From the NCBI GenBank assembly GCA_001643675.2, contig LSRY02000003.1:541001-605000 (forward strand): 64,000 nt of DNA. Direction: 5' to 3'. A model generated the notes under the pieces. The model saw only the letters and a program-made list of their open reading frames with translations, searched no databases and was not told the origin of the DNA. The DNA comes from Monocercomonoides exilis (Eukaryota > Preaxostyla > Oxymonadida > Polymastigidae). Shown here in pieces: positions 35,701-45,878 of the stretch; positions within the stretch are counted from its first letter, which is position 1, and each line of letters starts with the position of its first letter. The position numbers were made by a program, and so were the translations under genes.

Positions 35701-38008
35701 TCGTCCTATAAAACAACAGAAAATTGAAGAATTGTTGAATTGATAAGATGAATAAATATTGTGTAAAAAAATAAACATCATTTGGCAAAAATTAATTGCT
35801 AATTCATTTATCCAATTTCTCAAATACATTTTCAGAAATATAATTATTTTTTTTAAATAAAAAGCTCCAAAGAAATCCTTTTCTAAAAACTTTCCTTATT
35901 TCCAAACAAACCAATCCGAGCTTTACCACTGCCAATTCTGCTTTTCTCTTCTTTTCCTCTGCATCAGCTTCATCTCCTTTTTCATTTTCATTCTCTTTTT
36001 CTTTTGAAATTACTTCTTTCACAGGATTGATAGCATCTCCCCTGTTTTCTCTTCTCCTCTCCATTTCTTTTTCTTCTTTTTCAGAAACAACCAAAGAGCC
36101 ATCCACATTTGTCGCTTTTCTCGCTTTCTTGCCTTCTTCTGAATCTTCGTCGTTTATTCCAGCTGAATCGCAATCAGCAGCATTTAATTGCGTACAAATA
36201 ATTATTTATTTTGATGATCAAAAAATTGTTCAAGAAAAAACCGGAGTGGCATTAAATCAATCAAAAAGAAAACAGAAAAAGAATAATAAATTTATAGTAT
36301 GATAAAAAAATACTCAAATAATAATTATTATTATTGTTACAATTATAATGAAAGAAAAAATTATAACACTGCCATAGGAATAAACAAACAAATAAATGAC
36401 AAAATCTCTTTCATTCAAATTCAAACCATTCATGATTTCGTCATCGTCATCATCATCCTCTTCTTCTTTATCTTCTTTTCCATCTTTCTTTTTGCTGCTT
36501 TGTTCTTCGTCTTCGCCGTCTGTCATATCCCCTCCCACATCATCCACAATTCCACTCAGCTCGTCGCATTCTTCCATCCTCATCATCATCATTGCCAAGC
36601 CTTGCGGCTTCTGATCAATTCCTCCAAACACTTCAGTCCCAGAAAAATCAACGCTGTTCTCACCGTCGATAGTCATCCTCGATGCCAAAGCATTGTTTTC
36701 GTTGCCTTCGATTCTTTTGCTTCCTTCTTCAGCGACATTTTCCAGAATATCACTGCTTCTTGCTCTGCTTTCGTTTTCGCTCTCTTCCAGTAAATTGTCT
36801 GCCTCTTGGATGAACACTGGCCCGATCATTGTTCTTCTCTCTGATAAACTGGGATTGCCAAATGAAAGAGTGGATCTTCTGTCTGCTGGAGAGGATGGAA
36901 AGGGCGAGGACTGAGCTGCGGCCAATGGAGATAATTGCGGCGCTTTCGTCGATTTCTGAAGATTCTCAGAAGGATTTTGATTCAACATCGAAGATGAAGC
37001 ATGCTGCGAAGACAGCTGTCCATGTGATGTAACATTTATAAGATTGTGCCGAGCATATAATGGAAATGAGCCCATCAACTGAGAACCTGATGGATGCATT
37101 GAAAAACTTGTCATCTTTTTGTCAGAAATTGAAGTGATAGAATTTAAATTAGAGTTAAAAAAATATGTCAGCAAAATTCCTGAGGACCTTCTTCTTTGAT
37201 GAAAAAAATGCAAACCCATTGCGAAGGATCATTTCTCTCTGCTTTTATCTCTGGCGTTGGAGATAAAGAAAAAAAAGAAGGAGTGAACGAACAAGCAGGC
37301 TCAAACGGGATAGGTGCAGGCTCATCCTGAAGCAGAATTTTGTTTGAAACTATTTATTTTTTTGTAAAAAGATCTTATTTTCATCTTCATAAATATTCAT
37401 CATTATACCTTTCATTGAATCATCAAGGAGGTCAAATGGCGAATCTAAAAGATCTTCTCTCCATTGTTTTCTTCCCTTCGATTGCCTGAAAATATCTCGA
37501 ATTTGTTGACCACCGACTTCTATATTTTCTTCGTCCTCTTCATTTTCTGCTTCATCAGAAATTTGAACATGCAAATCCTTTGTGACTGAACCTTCTCCGG
37601 ATTGAATCATTCTTTCTAATGTCTGATATAATAGAGAAAAGAGATATTCGACTTTTCTCGAGTAAATTGAAGCAGTTCCCTGTACCAATCTTGCAGCTAA
37701 ATATTCAAAATTTAAATATGTATTCGTAAAAATTCTTGTGTTAACCTTCGAAAAAATTGATTGATGGCTTTCTATCATCAATATTAATTTTAATATTCTG
37801 AATATTCGTCAAGTATTGTTCTAATTCTTGTGCAATGTCGATATTCCAATTATCTGCTAAATTTCTTTTATAAATGCAAAAATAATTTTAAATAATTTCA
37901 TGTCCATATTTATATTTAATCGATAAATAAAACAGATTTGAAATGTCAAGTGAACCTTAGTGGTTGAAGTAAAAGACCGTATTGAGATTCCAAATTTGTA
38001 TCAATCAT
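32797..38008 (-). CDS. NCAPH2: Condensin II non-SMC subunit H2 (CAP-H2 kleisin)
   Basis: Seen: ten minus-strand exons, 38008-37956, 37864-37746, 37696-37409, 37349-37216, 37114-36427, 36162-35912, 35705-35342, 35111-33832, 33390-33289 and 33144-32797. All phases fit and total 3627 nt (1208 residues). N-terminal motifs match CAP-H2: 'LLLQPLRNLADNWNIDIAQ', 'INFFEAARLVQGTASIYSRK', 'VEYLFSLLYQTLE'. Middle: 'DDPWAEYDAND' and 'LYRPFEKMKQVDLPDF'. C-terminus: 'FDVAKRDVELFAKKHVSTF', 'KPFSLNNYCRDV' and a winged-helix-like end (CRKLHALLHLVNKKVVKI). Donors include GTTCAC, GTTAAC, GTATAA, GTTTGC, GTTTGA, GTTTGT, GTGTGC and GTATGC; several acceptors are AAG. Known: CAP-H2 (human 605 residues) bridges the SMC2/SMC4 heads in condensin II and compacts mitotic chromosomes. 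Oddity: twice the usual length because of long Ser/Glu/Asp-rich inserts. The boundary at 37114 is the weakest. Confidence 0.85.
33520..33753. repeat. (AAAAG)n microsatellite in CAP-H2 intron
   Basis: About 230 bp of near-perfect AAAAG pentamers, with a few 4- or 6-base slips. They lie in the 441 bp intron between 33832 and 33390; on the coding strand this is an extended polypyrimidine tract (CTTTT)n. It produces spurious Lys/Glu and Phe/Leu ORFs on the two strands. Confidence 0.95.
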
Positions 38009-38324
38009 ATTATATTAAGGGCTGTTTTTCAATGATAATTTAAATTTGACTTGTATAAACATGATAAATTTTATTGAAAACAAATCAGTCAATAATTTTC
38101 TTGTAATTTTTTTTTTAAAAAAAAAATTGAGAATTCGAAAATTATTGTTTGATTGTTTCTTTGAATGACAATTATCTCTTAAAAATCATGATGCTAAAAA
38201 GATTGAATTTTTGAAAAAAAATTTTTTTATTAGTCACCTCATAATTCAATGAGCACTAGCAGACTTTTCAAAGAGCTTTTTTATATTTTCTGTGAATTGA
38301 TATAAATAGAAAAAAAAGAAAGAA

Positions 38325-38660
38325 ATGAATAAAATAATCAAATGGATCCAAACATTGCAGCCTTTCTCCAATTCTTGTTCATTATCAAAAGTTGAGTATT
38401 CTGAACGTATTGGAAGCATTGTTCGAGTTTATCAAGCAGCACATGAAAATTACACAATTTTTAATGTCAAATACATTACGACATTTTCATATGCGGAAAT
38501 CAACTTATCTTTCAAGATTGAAAACTTATTAAAAGGTGGGGCAGCTGATGTTTGTATGTTAGTAATTATTCAATCAATGTCGAAAGATGAAATTTTATTT
38601 GAGATCACAAAACATATTTACACAGATTCAAATAAATTGAAAGATAAAGAGGATCATTGA
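38325..38660 (+). CDS. Small hypothetical ORF (111 aa), doubtful
   Basis: An ATG-initiated frame, unusual in this AT-rich gap for its mixed composition (for example 'YSERIGSIVRVYQAAHENY' and 'GGAADVCMLVIIQSMSKDE') rather than Phe/Lys/Ile runs. No family is recognised. It could be a short gene, one exon of a longer gene, or a relic. It starts about 317 bp from the divergent CAP-H2 start codon, so the two would share a promoter region. Confidence 0.3.
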   Translation: MNKIIKWIQTLQPFSNSCSLSKVEYSERIGSIVRVYQAAHENYTIFNVKYITTFSYAEINLSFKIENLLKGGAADVCMLVIIQSMSKDEILFEITKHIYTDSNKLKDKEDH

Positions 38661-39518
38661 AAGAAAAAGAGCAAAGAAAAATCAAAAAAATGAAAATGAT
38701 TGAAAAGATGAGTGATTGTTTTGATTGAATGTTATTTCTTTAAATAATTTCGATTTGAAAATTTCCTTTGAATATCAATAAAAAACGCTGAAAATGAGAA
38801 TGTTTATTCTAAGGCTGGGTGACTGACTGACTTTGATTTGAAAAAAAGCGATATTTGACTGACGTGATGATAAAAATATCCTATCAGAAAAAATTTTAAA
38901 ACGATTTCAGTTTAATTTTTAATAACAGAATAATTTCAATTTGCTTAATGATTCACAATAATTATATTTTTTAAAAAAACGATTAATTGAAGTTTTTGAA
39001 ATTTTAACTTTTGATTATTTAATTATGGGGAACTGACGGAAATGACGAAGGCGGATAATTTTGATCAAAAAACGTCAATGGAGACAGTGGGGAGCAGTGT
39101 CACAGAAAAATATTCAATGGGTGATAATTGCATTTCTCTTGAAAAAGGACTGCAAAACATCCTATCAAATGCTTTCATCGTTTGATCTTTACGGAATTAA
39201 GATATATTTCAAATGACATATTTCATTCCTCCATTGAAGTTTTTCTTATGAACAATTAATCGACGAAGAAGGAAAATATCAAAATATCAACACTTATCAA
39301 TCAAAATAAATCAGTAACTTATCTGAAAATTAGAGCATTTTATTTTCGTGTTTGCACAAATCCTCATTCTTCAAAGTTATTATTCATATTTTATTTTCAT
39401 ATCTGATAAGAAGGTTAAGAGCATCAAAATTTGAAATAATAAAAATATCCTACTAAAATGAACCTTCTGTTAAGTTCTAATTGTTCAAAAACAATTAAAT
39501 TTGCCATTTCAGTTCAAG

Positions 39519-39797
39519 ATATGGGGGAAAATTCGGACTTTCAAGCTTTTTATGCACAAAGCAAGAAAAAATTGTTTATCTTATAACATTACTAAACTTT
39601 CTCAGATTTCAAAATAAATTTGATTTTCAAATCCGAAAACATGTATCGTTGAAATCAAAATGTTAAGTTTTCCAATATTTCATGAATGCCAAAAAATGGA
39701 CTGATTTTTGATAAGTTTTTTTTAATCTCAAAAAGTCAATGAAAAGTGCATAATTTTTTAATGAAAATGCCTGAAGTGAAATATCTTGCACCATATA
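39519..39797. repeat. Short repeat element, family B copy 2
   Basis: Diverged homologue of 20254-20536 in the same orientation: starts GATATGGGGGAAAATTCGGA and ends with AAAATGCCTGAAGTGAAATA then TCTTGCACCATAT. The length of about 279 bp matches copy 1. Confidence 0.55.
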
Positions 39798-39989
39798 TCG
39801 ATTTCTTTAAATTTCAAGAAACATTCTATCTTTCCACATGACAATCAAATCCATGATAGATCTCCGTTCTTTTTCTCCATCTTCTTCATCCTCCGCATCT
39901 TCTCCTTTTCTCTTCATTGCATCATCATCATTTATGTATTTCACTATCAATCCATTATTTTAATCTTCTTCATCTTTTCCTTCCTGAAC

Positions 39990-40700
39990 TTTCTTCTAAC
40001 TTTTTAATTCATCCACAGAAGGACACAATTTCAATCGTTATCCATCTTTTAAAAATGGTGAATTGCAGCAACTGATTGATCCTTTGGTTACGAATGTTTT
40101 CACTGTTGTTTTTAATAGACAACGAATATATGGACGAATGCGACGAGGTGTTTTTATTGATGCTTCTTGTTTCTGGTACTATGCAGTTATAATATCTTAG
40201 AGGTGTGTCTTCATCTTTTTCGTATACTCATCTTCTTTTTCCGAAACGAAATATATCTTTTCTTCTTCATTCTCAATGCAAAGAAGAGAAGAGAAGAATA
40301 CAGAAGAGGCAGAAGGAGATGAGCAGTCATTGTTGTCTATGATGCTAACTCGAGAAATCAGCCATTCCGACGTGTCTGCAACGTGATGGGAAATATCGAA
40401 TAAGGATTCACATTATTTATCGAGAAGGATCTATGAAAATTATTGGAATTAGCTCTGCGAGCTATTTGAGTTGTGCAATAATGTTCGCTTTCATTGATAA
40501 AAGCGCTGGATGAGGAAAAGTCAGTTGTTTCCTGATCTTCATAGCGGAAAATATAAACGTGCTCCTGTCGATCATCTGATAAATTTTCTCACTCTCCTTT
40601 TCCAACGAAGATTTTGCAACAAGCATTGCTATCTATCCAGTCAACTCTTTAAGTGGAAAACAACTCAAAGAAGCGATATAAAAAGTACAACATTGTGAGG
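39990..40700 (+). pseudogene. Degraded coding tract, possibly a ribosomal protein eL20 (RPL18A) relic
   Basis: Seen: three plus-strand pieces in shifting frames have protein-like composition: 40023-40200 ('RQRIYGRMRRGVFIDASCFW' near its end), 40327-40400 ('VVYDANSRNQPFRRVCNVMG'), and 40400-40600 ('RIRIHIIYREGSMKIIGIS', then 'SGKYKRAPVDHL'). Their order loosely parallels eL20 landmarks: an RMRIF segment followed by FWY; a Y-D-x-x-S-R segment; C-x-x-M-G followed by R-x-R-x-H-x-I; a K-x-x-R-x-P-V segment. This parallel is weak and by eye only. Frame breaks and stops show it is not a working gene. It lies directly left of the Tigger-type element. Confidence 0.25.
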
Positions 40701-40721
40701 AACAAAATAAATTGCATTATA

Positions 40722-40759
40722 GTCAGGGACAAAACCCGGGACAAGGACAAAACCCGGGA
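40722..40759 (+). repeat. Left TIR of Tigger-type element
   Basis: 38 bp, the reverse complement of 42898-42935. It has an internal tandem duplication of a 15 bp unit, possibly two transposase-binding sites. Confidence 0.9.
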
Positions 40760-41010
40760 TATTCCATTTAGCTTTTTTTGACACAATTCAACACTTTTTC
40801 ATGGAAAAACATACTGATGATCGAGTTTTTCGTGTATTTGGATGGATCGAACAAGCCAAATGAAAATATCTGAATTGAATTTGCAATTAAAATATCAGTT
40901 AAAAAAGATTGGCGCTTAAAAAGCAATAGAAAACAAAGCACTATTTAATAACGTTGAACCATGTTGAAATAAGAATTGAATAAATAATTTGTAACTCACA
41001 TTAAATGTTT

Positions 41011-42730
41011 TTAACTGTAATTGAAGATGGATCCCCATTTGCTTTCTGAAGTTAGTTTTCTTTTCCTTTTTTCACTGGGGAAAAGAATCTCTTCTTCTGA
41101 TGAATCTCGTTGCTCTTTTCGATCTTCTGAATTATCAGATTGTTCCGAAGAAACATCATCGTGAATAATTGTTTTCCTTCCATGATTTTGAAAGTTGACA
41201 TTTTCAACAGGTCCTGTTTCATTTGAGCTTTTGTCCTTTACATTAGATAATTCCTTCACCTCAGACACTGTACCATCCTGCTTTGTTACTGAGCTATTTT
41301 GCTGACGTTTCTTTTTTTTTTCGAATTGCATGGAAAAGCTTTCGAAAAAATTATCTCCTGTAATTAATTTCATGCTGATACTGCATGAAAGTGAAGAATT
41401 GTTTACCACTTTTTCTGCTGTCGAAGGGGCTTCAATGTTCTGCGGGAGGCACTGATATACGACAGAAGGGTCTAACGGGAAAATTCCGCATGCTTCAAAT
41501 GACTTTTTCACAATTCTTGGAGAGAGAGAGTTATTAACCGCTTCTGATACTGCTGGTATTAATGATTTTCTGTAAGAAGAAATTGACGAATCAGAAGGAA
41601 CCGAGAATGCTCTTTTTAGGCTGTTTTTGAAATGCGCGATTACAAACCTATCCAGCGGCTGAGTGAGATGTGTTGTATGTGATGGAAGAATCAATAAATG
41701 GATTAAATGATCTCTGCACCAAGATATCACTGGAAAACTTAGGCGAGAGGAATGCCCATCAAGGATAATCAAAGCGTAGGAAGACTGTCCATGAAGCTCA
41801 ACTCTTTTCTCATTAATTTTTGGCAATAATATTTCTATCATAACCTTTTCAAAATCTCTTCTTGTCATCCAGCCTGTCCCATTTGCCAAACAGTTAATTC
41901 GATGATACTTCAACTCCTTTAAATCCTCGGAAATGGTCTGAGAAGGCCATAGCATGATTGGATCAAGTGACGTCCCATCTGCAAAAATAGAAAAAAATAA
42001 TGTAGCATTTTTCCTTCTCTGTGCTTCTGGTAAAAATGCATGCTGAGATTCTTTTGTAACTACTATTTCCTCGTCCGACTGCTTCATCAAGATGCCAGTT
42101 TCGTCCATATTGATAATAAAATCTGATGAAATATTATAATCATCAATAACATTTTTTAACAACGAAAACCAATTCCTCATATTTTCTATTGTGGACGCTT
42201 GAAGGCGATGAAGATCTATAAAAGTTGGTTTAATTAATTTCAGTAATCCACTTTTCTTTATCAACCTGCGTGCCCATTTTTTGCTGATTTTCCTGACTTC
42301 AGTCGTTTGTGTGCATTCCTTCTTTTTCTTCATCATCACATTTTCTGACTATCAAAAATGCACAATAAAAAAATAAAACAAACAAATAGCAACACACGAA
42401 TCTGATAATGTCTGAAACTGTCAATTTGTTTGTGGATGATATTTGTGCAATTGCACAATCTTCTATTTCCTCTATTTCTTCTTTATTGAACAGCCCTGGT
42501 CTGCCAGCATGTTGAGGATCACGCCCTGCTTTTTTTGAAGCCATATGCCGGTAAATGGAAGAATGAGTAATAATTTTATCTTTCACAAGATCTGAAGGTT
42601 AAATTCCATCTTGTTTCAGAAGATAATCAACTTTTTCAACTTTTGAAGGGAGCCGGCGAAACTCTGCTGAGGCCTTAATCGGTGATAATTTGTTGAAAGG
42701 GAGAGGCGAAGAAACGTTTGCTTTTTTCAT
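41011..42730 (-). pseudogene. pogo/Tigger-like transposase (DDE_1), one in-frame stop near the N-terminus
   Basis: Seen: exon 42348-41011 carries the DDE_1 core: 'INMDETGIL' (first Asp), 'LIILDGHSSRLS' (second Asp), and 'PSHTTHLTQPLDRF' (third Asp), the DDD pattern of pogo elements. A charged, nuclear-localisation-like tail ends the protein. An upstream exon ends at 42398, with a phase-0 intron (GTGTGT...TAG, about 49 bp), and encodes a region like the HTH and linker ('HSSIYRHMASKKAGRDPQH', 'GRPGLFNKEE'). That frame runs back to ATG 42730 but contains one TAA at 42599-42601. Either the copy is dead, or translation begins after the stop, or a small intron was missed. Full length would be about 550 residues, normal for Tigger transposases. 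Confidence 0.8.
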
Positions 42731-42897
42731 ATGATTTATGGAAGTTTGATCATTCTATTTGATATAATTTCTTATTGAAGAGACAATTGTTTTGACGTGC
42801 ATTCAAAGGATGAAATCAAAAAAGTTTATCAAGAATTGTTTTTTGATTTGGAATTGTTTTAAATAAACATTCAAAAAAAATATTCTAGACTGAAGTG

Positions 42898-42935
42898 TCC
42901 CGGGTTTTGTCCTTGTCCCGGGTTTTGTCCCTGAC
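42898..42935 (-). repeat. Right TIR of Tigger-type element
   Basis: 38 bp inverted copy of 40722-40759, followed by the TA target duplication at 42936-42937. Confidence 0.9.
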
Positions 42936-42949
42936 TATAATTGAGAATA

Positions 42950-43799
42950 ATGGAACATGGCCAATGTTGGATAACGCAACACAATTTCACTGCTTTGATT
43001 GCGCTGGATGCACTGGAGGAGCGCGAAGAGGTAGAGGAAGGAGAAAAGGGAGGAAAGGAGTTAGAAGAAATAGATGAAAAAGGAGGAAATGGAGTGAAAG
43101 TTGACTATCCAACAGCGCACAGAGAGTTTGTGGAGAGAATCAAAGAAAATCATGGGAAGTTGGAAGAAGCGAGTACTCCGCTGGTTGTTGATGCGCTTGG
43201 GCTAAGTCTGTTGAGGTTTGTGAAGGAAGATGTGGAGGCAGACAAGAAGCATCAATTGGAGCTGAATTGCGTAATTCTTTGTCAGCATATTGCATACAAC
43301 AGGAGATTTCAAGAGCAGAAGAAGAAATAGCAGATGGTCTTTGGGCATAACTTTCGATGGAAGTTCAGAGGGAATGGGGAAAGATGTGGAACAGGTGGAA
43401 ATGTTGAAAAATGGTTTGGAGATGAATAAGAAGCAAGACAAAGAATGTGATTTGATTGATTTGGAGGAAGAAGAAGAAGAGGAAGAGGAAGAAGAGGAAG
43501 AGGGACAGATTCTGGATGTGGAATTGCTGCTGAGTGTTCCTGCGCGTACGGAGTGCGTGACACTGGTTGACGAGAGTGCGTATGGGAGCTGGCGGGACTG
43601 TCTGGTGACGATGACGGTGACGGGGGAGCTGGTGGAGTTGTGTGCAGAGCGGGAGCGGATTGTGAAGAAGTTAATTGTGGAAGGGGTGATACAGCCGACC
43701 TGTGCGATGAGCATCACGTTTATTGGGGAGAGGTTAGTAAGGGAGGAGAAAGAAGAACAGAGAAGGGGGTGGGGGTGGGGGTGGGAATTCAGCATCTGA
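42950..43799 (+). CDS. Unrecognised acidic protein abutting the transposon, gene structure uncertain
   Basis: Seen: ATG at 42950, only 14 bp past the transposon end. The first frame (42950-43330) and a second frame (43290-43799) both have good coding composition ('VDYPTAHREFVERIKENHGK', 'PARTECVTLVDESAYGSWRD', 'GVIQPTCAMSITFIGER') and higher GC than the flanks. A 43 bp intron 43271-43313 (GTAATT...AAG, phase 0) would join them into a 268-residue product with a run of about 13 Glu. The end may instead splice on at GTTAGT (about 43734). No family is recognised. The closeness of the TIR suggests the insertion cut away the promoter or 5' exons, so it may be a truncated gene. Confidence 0.4.
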
Positions 43800-45134
43800 T
43801 GTGGCATTGTTGCATTTGGAAAACAAACTTAGACAATAAGAGATGTTATCATATGATGCAAGGATCGAAATTCAGTTTTTATGAAATGAATGAACTAATA
43901 ATCAAGCTGAATAAAGCGACAAGGATAATTGTGCATTTGCAAAAAGAAAAAATTGATGGATTTGAAGCATGTTAATTAACCCAAGCATTTCAAAAATTTT
44001 TATTTATTTATTATTCGATATAAAATAGCGATTGTTCAAGTTGTGCCTTTTTTAATAGCTCATATTTTTTCATTTTTCATCAATTCCATGTTTATGTTTC
44101 AAAACGGAAATTAAAATGAAATTTCTTCATAGAGAAAATAAAAGTTTGAATGTTATCTTTAACATGAAGAAAAACATTTAAAATATCAATTATTCTCATC
44201 TCCAAACAGGATAATATTTAACTGACAAGAAATGTTTCGGGATAAATAAAAAAAATCAACAAAAAAGTGTTTTGGTTTTTGAATTTTCTCATAATCTTTC
44301 TCTCCTTTCTGCAAATTTTCTCTTTTTGATATTTTTCAGTTTTTCGTTTGATCTTTTCTTAATCTTAATTTTTATTCCACATTTCCTTGCTTTTCTTCAT
44401 TTTTCTTCTTTCTATTATCTTCAAATTTTTCTTTCTTTCTATTCAATTTTTCAATTTCTTTTTATTCATCCAATAATTTCTTCAGTCGTCTCATTTCCGT
44501 TATTTAATAAAAATCGTATCAGAAAAATCTTCTTTCCTCTTTTTCCATCTTCTTTGTCTTCACTTATTCCTCTTTTCTTTATTTCTAAAGAAATCTCTGA
44601 TGCATGTATCAAATGTGAAGAAATTCAATCAGATGATGTAGAAGAAGTGGAAGAAAAAGAAGAAGAAGGAGATGCTGTGTGAAATGTTGATGATGTATTT
44701 GAAGAAGAAGAAGAAGAAGATCATAATGACGAATGGAATGAATGAGACGATTAATTGTTGAAAATTGAGAAGATGAGTGTCAATTAATGCCAACCGAGAA
44801 ATTCAATGAATTTCTCTTCTTCTGGATTTTGTCTTCTTCTGGCAAATAATATCCTTTGAATCCTTTTTCACTTTCAGCTCAATCTCTTTCTCTCTCTCCA
44901 ACAAAAAATATGAAATATTGAACAATTCCTTTTTCATTCCACCTCTTCTTCTTTCGCTTCCCTTATTTCACAAAAAAAATCATCTTCCCTCAAAAATAAT
45001 TCTTCGCCAAAGCCCAATGCCAGACATCTTCGATTTATCTCGCATTTCATCTGTCTATCTGTATTTTTCCTTCCCTGCTTTTCTTTTTCTTCTTCAAAGC
45101 CATCAAATCCTTCGCTCTTTCAATAGTCCAAATG

Positions 45135-45171
<37 letters not shown>

Positions 45172-45878
45172 AAAAAAAAAAAAAAAAAATAGTCACTTCA
45201 AAAAAAGTTACAGCAAACCTTCAGAACCTATATTCAATTCAATTTCAATATTTTATTCAATTTGCGACTGTTTTCTTCAATTCAATTTCATTATCCCTTC
45301 CTTTTTCGTGTTTATTCAATTGATTCTTCAATTAAACTTCCAAATTCCTTCATCCTGGGCACTTTCCATATGAATTCGCTGTCTGAACTTGATGGTCAGT
45401 CTGCATAACGAGATATCCAACTTTCATTCATTTTCATCTCCTATCCTGAAAAAAACATAAAACCTATCAATAGGCAAGCTTTTAATAATGCAAACTTAAA
45501 AACTTTCCTTTATTGAAAGCTTATAATTGAAAAGAAAAAAATATTTCTCAGAATAAATATAATAAGAATAATGGTTCATTTTTTTAGAACTGAACCAATA
45601 ACAAAGTCATTAGTCAAAGTCGAAAATTGCTGAATAAATTTTATGAGAAGATAACTATGTTTAAAAGCCTTTTTGAATAAAGATTAAAAAAGCTATTTTC
45701 GAATGACGTGAAAAAATTCTGCTAACTGACGTAACCATCACTTTTTCAACCAGTCACCCAGGCTTAGTATCTATTTGTTTTCTGTTCAATTTTTAACTCA
45801 TAATTCACTATTTCAGTTAAGCATGAAAAATGTAACTAATTTGATCCAATATTGTAATATTTATTTTATAGTTTAAAA
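43800..45878. other. Intergenic region, low complexity
   Basis: About 2.1 kb. 43850-43970 still shows coding-like codons ('MNELIIKLNKATRIIVHLQK') and may be a last exon or remnant of the preceding gene. The rest is pyrimidine- or A-rich, including a near-pure A tract at about 45133-45189. The ORFs here (44272-44682 and 44918-45172) follow the low-complexity composition and are not credible. Confidence 0.45.
45133..45189. repeat. Homopolymer A tract
   Basis: An A run of about 57 bases with only single-base interruptions. It could be the tail of a retroposed sequence, but no matching target duplication or parent gene could be identified. Confidence 0.85.

Larger units (their letters stand above)
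38009..40721. other. Intergenic region left of Tigger-type element
   Basis: AT-rich. It contains the small ORF at 38325-38660, family B repeat copy 2 (39519-39797), and the degraded coding-like tract 39990-40700, all listed separately. The rest shows no gene. A motif CTGGGTGACTG at 38818-38828 recurs inverted near 45760. Confidence 0.45.
40722..42935. mobile_element. pogo/Tigger-type DNA transposon, 2.2 kb, with 38 bp TIRs and TA duplication
   Basis: Seen: 40722-40759 and 42898-42935 are perfect inverted repeats beginning GTCAGGGACAAAACCCGGGA. Each arm contains the unit GGACAAAACCCGGGA twice in tandem. The dinucleotide TA flanks both ends (40720-40721 and 42936-42937), the target duplication of Tc1/mariner/pogo elements. 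The interior carries a DDE_1-type transposase on the minus strand. The near-perfect TIRs suggest a fairly recent insertion. Confidence 0.9.

Noticed and set aside
44272-45323. Plus-strand ORFs rich in Phe, Ser and Lys
   Set aside because: Composition follows TTTC-rich and poly-A sequence, with no conserved motif and no splice-consistent extension.
38812-45770. Inverted CTGGGTGACTG motifs suggesting one 7 kb element around the Tigger copy
   Set aside because: Only about 14-17 bp match, similarity does not continue inward, and no convincing target duplication was seen. Kept only as a note.
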